Positions 1-5,024 of a stretch of 5,024 nt of DNA are shown piece by piece. The stretch is from Candidatus Dormiibacterota bacterium. Lineage in GTDB: Bacteria; Chloroflexota; Dormibacteria; Aeolococcales; Aeolococcaceae. Each line of letters begins with the position of its first letter. Positions within the stretch are counted from its first letter, which is position 1. Where the stretch lies: contig JAFALX010000004.1 of NCBI GenBank assembly GCA_019234035.1, positions 1-5,024 on the forward strand, given 5' to 3'. The notes below the pieces were generated by a model. The model searched no databases. It saw only the letters and a program-made list of their open reading frames with translations, and was not told the DNA's origin. A program made the translations under genes and the position numbers.

Positions 1-350
1 CCATCTCCGTGGGACTCGACGCAGGGGCAAGCAAAGCGGTGTCGTTTAGTGCTGCGACATTCCGTGAAGTCGCGGTTGCCGCGGGGGGCGCTGTACGGCT
101 TGTGTTGGGGAGTCCAGCTTGGTGTTCGGGTCTTGGCGCGCCGCGCGTGGCCAAGAGTGTGGTTGTGACGCTTCCGGGGGGCGATCGGACGGCCTACACC
201 CGGCTGGACACTCAATGCGGGCCTCCTCAGGTGCTGCTTTTCGAGGCGGTCCCGGTCCCTTCGCCCGCTACGCCGACAAGCGCTCCGGCACCGCCAAAGC
301 CGCTGATATCACCACGCGTGCCGAAGATCAGCCGCTATGAGCGCCGCTGA
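1..350 (+). CDS. C-terminal fragment of a DUF4232-like, probably exported protein (5' end outside window)
   Basis: The frame is open to the left edge (ATC TCC precede the GTG at 9), so this is most likely the 3' part of a longer gene; a GTG start at 9 would cut the domain in half. About 115 residues are visible. Numbering from that GTG, they contain a short 'LDAG' turn, then 'PAWCS' (C39), a strand 'SVVVTLPGG' and 'LDTQCG' (C70). The beta-rich pattern of an LPGG turn between two cysteines resembles the end of DUF4232 domains, which are mostly secreted or lipoprotein domains of actinobacteria with no known function; the two cysteines could form a disulfide. After residue 80 comes a Pro/Ala/Ser-rich tail ending in basic residues, low-complexity and probably disordered. 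The signal peptide or lipobox would be upstream, unseen. Third codon positions are only about 55% G/C in the first 40 codons, against about 90% in the first 40 codons of the next gene. The family call is from memory of its pattern and is moderate. Confidence 0.55.
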   Translation, partial: ISVGLDAGASKAVSFSAATFREVAVAAGGAVRLVLGSPAWCSGLGAPRVAKSVVVTLPGGDRTAYTRLDTQCGPPQVLLFEAVPVPSPATPTSAPAPPKPLISPRVPKISRYERR

Positions 351-376
351 CAGGCGCACCAAACGCGTCTAGGTTC

Positions 377-405
377 TTGCCCCCGGCCCGGGGTGGTGCT
401 AGCTT
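377..405 (+). promoter_or_regulatory. Putative extended -10 promoter for cbiA
   Basis: TTGCCC (377-382) and TAGCTT (400-405) are 17 bases apart, the ideal spacing for a housekeeping sigma factor. TG at 397-398 gives an extended -10 (TGnTAnnnT). The -35 matches 4 of 6 consensus bases and the -10 keeps the key T, A and final T. Transcription would start near 411-413, at the first base of a GC-rich stem, giving a leader of about 93 bases before cbiA. This is inferred from sequence only; such boxes also occur by chance. Confidence 0.4.
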
Positions 406-412
406 CCGCTCA

Positions 413-505
413 GGCCCGCGTGCGGCGGGCGAGCGGTGGTTGCCGCCGCGGGCCGGTCACGTCACACCCTGAGCACAGCGGGATTCGCTGCCCGCGGAGG
501 CAGGC
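413..505 (+). promoter_or_regulatory. Foldable GC-rich leader of cbiA with Shine-Dalgarno site
   Basis: GGCCCGCG (413-420) pairs perfectly with CGCGGGCC (447-454), enclosing a smaller GCGG/CCGC stem (433-436 with 443-446, 6-base loop). A second hairpin, GCGGG (478-482) with CCCGC (491-495), ends directly against the Shine-Dalgarno GGAGG (496-500), which is 5 bases from the ATG at 506. A tandem pentamer GTCAC GTCAC lies at 456-465 between the two hairpins. Genes for B12 synthesis are often under cobalamin riboswitches, so a regulatory leader would be expected here, but I cannot find a clean B12 box or the other conserved cobalamin-riboswitch segments. It may be a divergent riboswitch, another translational control element, or simply GC-rich DNA. 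Confidence 0.35.
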
Positions 506-1978
506 ATGCTCGACGAGATGGGAACACCCCGGCTGGTGGTCGCCGGGCTGGGCAGCGGGGCGGGGAAGACGTCGATCACGCTCGGACTTGTCGCGGCGTT
601 GCGCGCCAAGGGGCGGGCCGTGCAGACCTTCAAGGTCGGCGCCGATTTCATCGACGCCGCCTACCTGGCGCATGCCAGCCGGCGACCCTGCCGCAACCTT
701 GACCCGTGGATGCTGGGCGAGAAGGGTGTGCGCCGCGCGCTGGCGCGCGGCGGGTCCGGAGCCGACTGCATCGTGGTCGAGGGCGCCATGGGCCTGTACG
801 ACCGTCACGGCATGGCCGCCGACGGTGATTCGGCCGGCGCCGGCACGTTCCCCGGCAGCACCGCAGATGTCGCCCGCATGATCGGTGCGCCGGTGATCCT
901 CGTCCTGGACGCCGGCGGCATGGGCGAGACCGCCGCGGCGGTGGCGCTCGGCATCAAGCAGTTCGATCTCGCGGGCAGCGTCATCGGCGTGATCCTCAAC
1001 AACGTGCCCAGCGACGTGCGCCGGCGCGGCATCGAGGACGCGGTGTGGAACCTCGCGCGCCTGCCGGTGCTCGGCGCGCTTCCCCGCATCGACGCCGTGC
1101 GAATCCCGGAGTTGCGGTCGGGACTGCTGCCGCTGACGCAGAACCCGCACGTCGACGAGGCAATCGAGCTGCTGCGTCGCGCGGTGGAGCGCGACTGTGA
1201 CCTCGAGCTCATCGAACGGCTGATGGCGCGCGCCGCGCCCTTGTCGCTGCCGCCGCTGCGCCGCGTACCATCCGGCGGCGACACCGTGCGCATCGGCGTC
1301 GCATTCGACGACGCGTTCTGCTTCTATTACGCCGAGAACCTCGAGATGCTCGAGGAGGCGGGCGCGGAGGTCGTGACGTTCTCGCCGCTGGAGGACCACT
1401 CGCTGCCGCGCGACCTCGAGGCGCTGTACCTCGGTGGCGGCGTGAGCGAGATGTACGTGCCGCGGCTGTCCGCCAACCAGCCGTTCCTGGCGTCGTTCCG
1501 CCGCGCGCACACGCAGGGGATGCCCATCTACGCGGAGTGCGGCGGGCTGCTCTACAGCGCGCGGTCGGTGCGCACCAGCGACGGCGCGACGCATCCCATG
1601 GCCGGCATCGTCCCGGTTGACATCGCGCTGGAGGCCTCATCGCTGCACTCCGGCTATCGCGATCTGCGCGTCGCGTCGACCAACATGCTCGGCGCGGCCG
1701 GCACGCGGCTGCGCGGTCACGAGTTCCACTTTGGCCGCCTGCTCTCCGGCACCGACAGCCTGCAGCCCGCGTACACGATGCACGACAGTGACGGGGAACC
1801 CCTCGGCTGCGAGGGGTGGACGGAGGGCCCGCTCGTCGCGTCCTTCATCCATCTGCACTTCGGCCAGGACCCGTCACTGGCGCGGCGGTTCGTCGACGCC
1901 GCGCGGGCGCGCACCGCGGCGCGGCGTGACCTCGATCTGTCCGACGAGTTGAGTCCCGCGGCGCACGCGACCGTCTGA
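506..1978 (+). CDS. cbiA: Cobyrinic acid a,c-diamide synthase (CbiA/CobB)
   Basis: This cytoplasmic enzyme amidates the a and c acetate side chains of (hydrogeno)cobyrinic acid, using ATP and glutamine, on the way to adenosylcobalamin. It has 490 residues, close to the family's usual 450-490. The N-terminal half has a P-loop GLGSGAGKTS (14-23), 'FKVGADFID' (42-50), 'RNLDPWML' (63-70) and 'EGAMGLYDR' (92-100), the ATP- and corrin-binding signature of CbiA. The C-terminal glutaminase half starts near 260: 'FCFYYAENLEMLEEAGAE' (271-288), the oxyanion-type 'YLGGGVSE' (308-315), the nucleophile Cys345 in 'YAECGGLLYS', 'RGHEFHFG' (403-410) and the catalytic His in 'FIHLHF' (447-452). All catalytic parts are present. 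The ATG at 506 is chosen because GGAGG sits 5 bases upstream; the ATG at 518 lacks this. No other cobalamin gene is in view. The archaeal homologue CfbB (Ni-sirohydrochlorin amidation) belongs to the same family, but nothing here suggests F430 synthesis. Confidence 0.95.
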   Translation: MLDEMGTPRLVVAGLGSGAGKTSITLGLVAALRAKGRAVQTFKVGADFIDAAYLAHASRRPCRNLDPWMLGEKGVRRALARGGSGADCIVVEGAMGLYDRHGMAADGDSAGAGTFPGSTADVARMIGAPVILVLDAGGMGETAAAVALGIKQFDLAGSVIGVILNNVPSDVRRRGIEDAVWNLARLPVLGALPRIDAVRIPELRSGLLPLTQNPHVDEAIELLRRAVERDCDLELIERLMARAAPLSLPPLRRVPSGGDTVRIGVAFDDAFCFYYAENLEMLEEAGAEVVTFSPLEDHSLPRDLEALYLGGGVSEMYVPRLSANQPFLASFRRAHTQGMPIYAECGGLLYSARSVRTSDGATHPMAGIVPVDIALEASSLHSGYRDLRVASTNMLGAAGTRLRGHEFHFGRLLSGTDSLQPAYTMHDSDGEPLGCEGWTEGPLVASFIHLHFGQDPSLARRFVDAARARTAARRDLDLSDELSPAAHATV

Positions 1979-1985
1979 CGGCCAT

Positions 1986-2018
1986 CAGGCGGGATGGAGA
2001 GATCCGCCATCCAGCCTG
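1986..2018 (+). terminator. Strong hairpin after cbiA, possible terminator without T-tract
   Basis: Beginning 8 bases after the cbiA stop, CAGGCGGGATGG (1986-1997) pairs with CCATCCAGCCTG (2007-2018) at 11 of 12 positions (one G-A mismatch) around a 9-base loop. No run of T follows, so it is not a classic intrinsic terminator; high-GC bacteria often use such T-poor hairpins for 3' end protection or weak termination. Its right arm overlaps a competing pairing, CCGCC (2004-2008) with GGCGG (2018-2022), so two folds exclude each other. It separates cbiA from the downstream ATPase gene. Confidence 0.45.
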
Positions 2019-2061
2019 GCGGTATCGGCCCCGTCGACTCGCCCGGCAACCCCGCCGCATG

Positions 2062-2067
2062 TAGTCT
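2062..2067 (+). promoter_or_regulatory. Putative -10 box of a leaderless promoter for the AAA+ gene
   Basis: TAGTCT fits the TANNNT -10 pattern and ends 9 bases before the ATG at 2077, the spacing at which transcription starts at or next to the start codon. No Shine-Dalgarno sequence precedes that ATG, and no convincing -35 box is seen. This arrangement is common in actinobacteria, where many mRNAs are leaderless. If correct, the ATPase/VWA pair has its own promoter apart from cbiA. The evidence is a single short motif. Confidence 0.4.
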
Positions 2068-2076
2068 GTGAGTTCC

Positions 2077-3474
2077 ATGGCCCCTCCGGCGACACTTGGC
2101 GACCTCCGCCGGTCCGAGTACCGCGTGCTCCCGATCAAGGCCGAGCTGCGCCGCAACCTCATCCGCAAGCTGTCCGCCGGGGAGCAGCTGTTTGCCGGCA
2201 TTCGCGGCTACGACGACACCGTCATCCCGCAGGTGGTCAACGCCGTGCTGGCGGGCCAGGACATCGTGATGCTCGGCGAGCGCGGACAGGCGAAGTCTCG
2301 GCTCATTCGCTCGCTGACGTCCTTGCTCGACGACGCGCTCCCCGTCGTGGCGGGATGCGAGATCAACGACAACCCGTACGAGCCGATCTGCCGTCGCTGC
2401 CGTGACCTGATCGCGGCCGACGGGGATGCGACGCAGATCGCGTGGCTCGAGCCCGCGCAGCGTTACAGCGAGAAGCTCGCGACGCCGGACACGTCGATCG
2501 CCGACCTCATCGGTGAGGTCGACCCGATTCGCGTTGCCGAGGGCCGCTACCTCAGTGACGAGCTGACGATTCACTACGGCCTGATCCCGCGCACGAACCG
2601 CGGCGTCTTCGCCATCAACGAGCTGCCCGACCTCGCCGAGCGCATTCAGGTGGGCCTGCTCAACATCATCGAGGAGCGCGATGTGCAGATCCGCGGCTAC
2701 CGCCTGCGGCTGCCGCTCGATGTGTTCGTGGTGGCCACGGCGAACCCGGAGGACTACACCAACCGCGGCCGCATCATCACGCCACTTAAAGACCGCTTCG
2801 GCGCGCAGGTGCGCACCCACTATCCGCGCACGGTCGACGACGAGATCGCCATCGCCGAACAGGAGCGCACCGTCTTCGACGACATGCCGGTGCCGGTGCT
2901 GGTACCCGGCTTCATGAAGGAGATCGTCGCCGAGCTCTCGCACGTGGCGCGGCGCCACGCGCAGGTGAATCAGCGCAGCGGCGTGTCGGTGCGCGTCAGC
3001 ACCGCCAACTACGAGAACCTCGAGAGCAACGCGCTGCGCCGCGCGTTGACGACGGGCGAGCGCGAGGCGGTGGCGCGGATCAGCGACCTGCCCGCGCTGA
3101 TGGCCTCGACCGCCGGCAAGATCGAGCTCGAGACCTGGGAGGACACCGACGATTCGTCGGTCCTCGAGAAGCTGATGAAGACGGCGACCAACAACGTGTT
3201 CCGCCGGCACTTCACCGTGCAGGAGTTCTCCGACCTCGTGCAGCGCTTCGACCGCGGCGGCTTCACCGTCGAGGTGGGTGACCGCCTGCCCGGCCGTGCA
3301 TACCGTCAGGCGCTGTCGGAGCTCAAGGGCCTCGACCGCGCCCGGCAGAAGCTCGACGAGCCGGACAGCGAGGCGATGCGCATCGCAGTGCTCGAGTTCA
3401 TCCTCGAGGGCCTGCACCTCGGCAAGCGGCTGAACAAGACATCACTCGACGGAAGCTCCGTCTACGGTGGCTAA
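2077..3474 (+). CDS. AAA+ ATPase of the Mg-chelatase I subunit-like class
   Basis: A 465-residue soluble AAA+ motor, probably forming a ring that acts on or with the VWA protein encoded next. Motifs: Walker A-like GERGQAKS (67-74), with Ala where the P-loop normally has Gly before Lys; Walker B-like 'GVFAINE' (176-182), Asn-Glu in place of Asp-Glu; sensor 1 in 'VVATANPED' (218-226); arginine finger in 'PLKDRFG' (236-242); sensor 2 Arg306 in 'SGVSVR'. 'GRIITPLKDRFG' is typical of ChlI/BchI-type ATPases. Between Walker A and B is an insert with Cys94, Cys105 and Cys108, a possible metal site. It is longer than ChlI (about 350 residues). I recall M. tuberculosis Rv0958 ('possible magnesium chelatase') as this type, unchecked. 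The ATG at 2077 is preferred to the in-frame GTG at 2068 because the GTG touches the -10-like box. Its stop overlaps the next gene by 8 bases, implying translational coupling. A chelatase role is not proven; a generic chaperone-like role is equally possible. Confidence 0.88.
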   Translation: MAPPATLGDLRRSEYRVLPIKAELRRNLIRKLSAGEQLFAGIRGYDDTVIPQVVNAVLAGQDIVMLGERGQAKSRLIRSLTSLLDDALPVVAGCEINDNPYEPICRRCRDLIAADGDATQIAWLEPAQRYSEKLATPDTSIADLIGEVDPIRVAEGRYLSDELTIHYGLIPRTNRGVFAINELPDLAERIQVGLLNIIEERDVQIRGYRLRLPLDVFVVATANPEDYTNRGRIITPLKDRFGAQVRTHYPRTVDDEIAIAEQERTVFDDMPVPVLVPGFMKEIVAELSHVARRHAQVNQRSGVSVRVSTANYENLESNALRRALTTGEREAVARISDLPALMASTAGKIELETWEDTDDSSVLEKLMKTATNNVFRRHFTVQEFSDLVQRFDRGGFTVEVGDRLPGRAYRQALSELKGLDRARQKLDEPDSEAMRIAVLEFILEGLHLGKRLNKTSLDGSSVYGG

Positions 3475-5024
3475 CACACGCGGGGGAATCCCCCGTGTCC
3501 CCCCTGACGATTCGAAAAGAAAGAAGTCGGGGGGGCAGGTGGGGGGTTTCTCCCCCCACCTGTTCAGCGTCTGGGACGGTACCCAGGATCCGCTCGGTGA
3601 CGAGGCGGACGCGCTGTTCGACCGCCTGAGTGAGGACGTCTTCCACGGCTGGGATTTCGAGACCGCGTTACGTCGCCTGCTGAGCCAGGGCTGGCGCGAC
3701 CGGCAGGGGCACCGCTTCAGCGGGCTCGAGGAGATGATGGAGCGGCTGCGCAAGCGCCGCCAGCAACAGCTCGAGCGCTACAACCTCGACAACGTCTTCA
3801 AGGACATCGAGGAGAAGCTCGACTCCGTGCTCCGCCAGGAGCGCGCGGGCATCGACGAGCGCATGGAGAACGCCAGCGACGAGGCCGCGAAACGCATCCT
3901 CGAGAAGGTGGCGAGCAAGCGCCGCGAGCAGCTGGATGCGCTGCCCCGGGACCCCGCCGGGGCGATCCGCGAGCTCCAGGGCTACGAGTTCATGGATCAG
4001 CGCGCCGAGCAGGCCTTCCAGCGCCTGCTCGAAGAGATCAAGCAGGGCGTCGTCGACACCTACTTCAAGCAGATGACCCAGCAGATGCAGTCGATGTCAC
4101 AGCAGGACGTCGCCGCGCTGCGCGAGATGGTCAGCGACCTGAACAGCCTGGTGCGGCAGCGTCTCGAGGGCGTGCCCGAGGCGCAGCTGCAGCACAACTA
4201 CGAGCAGTTCCTGCAGAAGTGGGGCCAGCTGTTTCCCAACGCGCCCGCCACCTTCGACGAGTTCCTCGAGCAGCTGGCGCGGCAGATGGCGCGCATGGAC
4301 TCGTTGATGCAGTCGCTGTCACCGGAGATGCGCCGCCAGCTCGGGGAGCTCGCGGCGGCGACGTTCGGCGACCCCGAGCTGCAGGCGCAGCTCGCCGAGC
4401 TGATGGGCGGGCTCGAGCTGATGTCCGAGCGCGGCCGGCTGGGGCAGCGCTACAGCTTCTTCGGCGGCGAGTCGCTGCCGCTCGACGAGGCGATGCAGGT
4501 GATGGATCGCCTGCAGTCGATCGAGGACCTCGAGCGCGGCCTGCGCGGCATCTACCGCGGCGAGCAGGTCGACGATTCGACGCGCGAGGCGTTGCAGGAG
4601 CTGCTCGGCGACGACGCGGCACGCGATCTCGATCGCATGCAGCGCATGGTCGAGGAGCTCGACAAGCGCGGGCTTGTCGAAAGCGATCGCGACGGGCTGC
4701 GGCTCTCCGCTCGTGGCATGCGGCGCATCGGCCAGAAGGCGCTCGGCGACCTGTTCACGCGGCTGCATCGCGACCGCTTCGGCGAGCATCCCGTGTCGCA
4801 GCGCGGCACCGCGGGCGAGCGCGAGGAGGACACCAAGCCGTACGAGTTCGGCGACCAGTTCGACCTCGACGTGCGCGAGACGCTGATGAACGCGGTCGAA
4901 CGGGAGGCCGCACAAAGAAGGAGTTCCGGCGAACGGGTCCTGCCATCGTCCGACCTCCCGCTGCCGCATTTATCGGCGGACGACTTCGTCGTGCATCGCA
5001 ATGACTCCCTGTCTCGTTCGGCAA
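3467..5024 (+). CDS. Partner of the AAA+ ATPase: N-terminal part of a VWA-domain (chelatase D-like) protein, 3' end outside window
   Basis: The frame has no stop from 3467 to the right edge, giving 519 codons. It is a charged, mostly helical protein: 'DGTQDPLGDEADALFDRLSED' region near 37-57, likely coiled coil at about 88-155 and 205-325, 'LDALPRDPAGAIRELQGYEF' region at 156-175, a winged-helix-like segment at about 380-432, and 'YEFGDQFDLDVRETLMNAV' region at 459-477 followed by 'DDFVVH' (505-510). From memory of the family (the Rv0959 type, about 670 residues), this last block directly precedes a VWA domain with a DxSxS metal site. That domain should begin just past the window, so the VWA call is inferred. 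The GTG at 3467 overlaps the ATPase stop, with a weak GGAAG 11 bases upstream; the alternative GTG at 3539 lies inside a hairpin. Conserved sequence seems to start near residue 34, so the first 30 or so residues are encoded by the hairpin element and look unlike a domain. The likely role is adaptor or substrate-binding subunit of the ATPase. Confidence 0.85.
   Translation, partial: MANTRGGIPRVPPDDSKRKKSGGQVGGFSPHLFSVWDGTQDPLGDEADALFDRLSEDVFHGWDFETALRRLLSQGWRDRQGHRFSGLEEMMERLRKRRQQQLERYNLDNVFKDIEEKLDSVLRQERAGIDERMENASDEAAKRILEKVASKRREQLDALPRDPAGAIRELQGYEFMDQRAEQAFQRLLEEIKQGVVDTYFKQMTQQMQSMSQQDVAALREMVSDLNSLVRQRLEGVPEAQLQHNYEQFLQKWGQLFPNAPATFDEFLEQLARQMARMDSLMQSLSPEMRRQLGELAAATFGDPELQAQLAELMGGLELMSERGRLGQRYSFFGGESLPLDEAMQVMDRLQSIEDLERGLRGIYRGEQVDDSTREALQELLGDDAARDLDRMQRMVEELDKRGLVESDRDGLRLSARGMRRIGQKALGDLFTRLHRDRFGEHPVSQRGTAGEREEDTKPYEFGDQFDLDVRETLMNAVEREAAQRRSSGERVLPSSDLPLPHLSADDFVVHRNDSLSRSA
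3476..3562 (+). repeat. Cluster of three consecutive G/C-run hairpins at the ATPase/VWA junction
   Basis: Hairpin 1: ACAC (3476-3479) and GGGGG (3482-3486) pair with CCCCC (3490-3494) and GTGT (3495-3498), with a 2-base bulge. Hairpin 2: CCCCCC (3499-3504) and GAC (3506-3508) pair with GTC (3526-3528) and six Gs of the run at 3529-3535, around an A-rich loop containing AAAAGAAAGAAG. Hairpin 3: CAGGTGGGGGG (3536-3546) pairs perfectly over 11 bp with CCCCCCACCTG (3552-3562), loop TTTCT. The runs can also pair with one another in other ways. The segment is unlike both flanking genes in composition and, if translated, encodes a Gly/Pro/Lys-rich stretch. No T-tract follows, so it is not a standard terminator. 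It could be a small dispersed repeat, an mRNA-processing or translational control element, or both. Confidence 0.75.

Noticed and set aside
381..393. CCCCG/CGGGG hairpin as terminator of the first gene
   Set aside because: Only 5 bp with a 3-base loop, no T-tract, and it falls inside the spacer of the putative cbiA promoter.
391..505. Standard cobalamin riboswitch before cbiA
   Set aside because: GGTGGTGCTA at 392-401 and the GC-rich hairpins loosely recall one, but the conserved core segments and a clean B12 box are missing, and the first motif overlaps the likely -10 box. Kept only as an open question.
410..1594. 394-codon open frame on the - strand opposite cbiA
   Set aside because: Low-complexity Arg/His/Ala-rich translation with no domain; cbiA motifs are unambiguous on the + strand.
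2068..2076. GTG at 2068 as start of the ATPase gene
   Set aside because: It directly follows the TAGTCT box, has no ribosome-binding site, and adds only three residues; ATG 2077 fits better, though the GTG is not excluded.
1717..3417. 566-codon open frame on the - strand
   Set aside because: It lies antisense to cbiA and the ATPase gene, crosses both the gap and the gene borders, and encodes a His/Arg/Val/Glu-rich protein without motifs. Such frames are expected opposite high-GC3 genes.
3475..3507. Read-through or frameshift fusion of the ATPase into the VWA partner
   Set aside because: The ATPase frame after its TAA meets another stop (TGA) at 3505, and the partner has its own overlapping GTG start, so two separate proteins are the simpler reading.
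4319..4969. 216-codon - strand frame near the right end
   Set aside because: Antisense shadow of the VWA-partner gene with no motif of its own.
4219..5004. 261-codon + strand frame near the right end
   Set aside because: Ala/Arg-rich shadow in another frame of the VWA-partner gene, whose own frame carries recognisable family blocks.

Overview
The window is high-GC DNA from a bacterium whose type I can only guess. Every complete or partial gene reads on the + strand. A DUF4232-like fragment, strongly GC-biased codon use and a probable leaderless start (TANNNT just before an ATG) fit an actinobacterium or a nearby high-GC soil lineage. No rRNA, tRNA, CRISPR, transposase or phage gene is visible.

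Layout: (1) 1-350 is the 3' end of a probable exported DUF4232-like protein with a proline-rich tail. Its codon use is clearly less GC-biased than the rest. (2) 351-505 is a non-coding gap with a plausible extended -10 promoter and a GC-rich, foldable leader. (3) 506-1978 is a full-length cobyrinic acid a,c-diamide synthase (cbiA/cobB), with an N-terminal ATP-binding amidase half and a C-terminal glutaminase half. (4) 1979-2076 holds a strong hairpin just after the cbiA stop and a -10-like box 9 bases before an ATG. (5) 2077-3474 is an AAA+ ATPase of the ChlI/BchI chelatase-like class. (6) 3467-5024 is the N-terminal 519 codons of its partner. That reading frame has no stop and runs off the right edge, just before the expected VWA domain. 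It overlaps the ATPase gene by 8 bases. Three hairpins built from G and C runs sit across the start of this last gene.

How they work together: the ATPase and the VWA partner form a recognisable co-translated two-gene unit, in design like the motor/adaptor (I/D) subunits of Mg- or Co-chelatases. I recall the M. tuberculosis pair Rv0958/Rv0959 as the same type, unchecked. Its substrate is not known from sequence. Lying about 100 bp after a cobalamin-ring amidase gene makes a tetrapyrrole or cobalt-insertion role tempting, but a hairpin and a separate promoter-like box lie between them, so co-regulation is not shown. The points most worth a second look are the hairpin cluster at 3476-3562, the cbiA/chelatase-like neighbourhood, and the cysteine trio in the ATPase.
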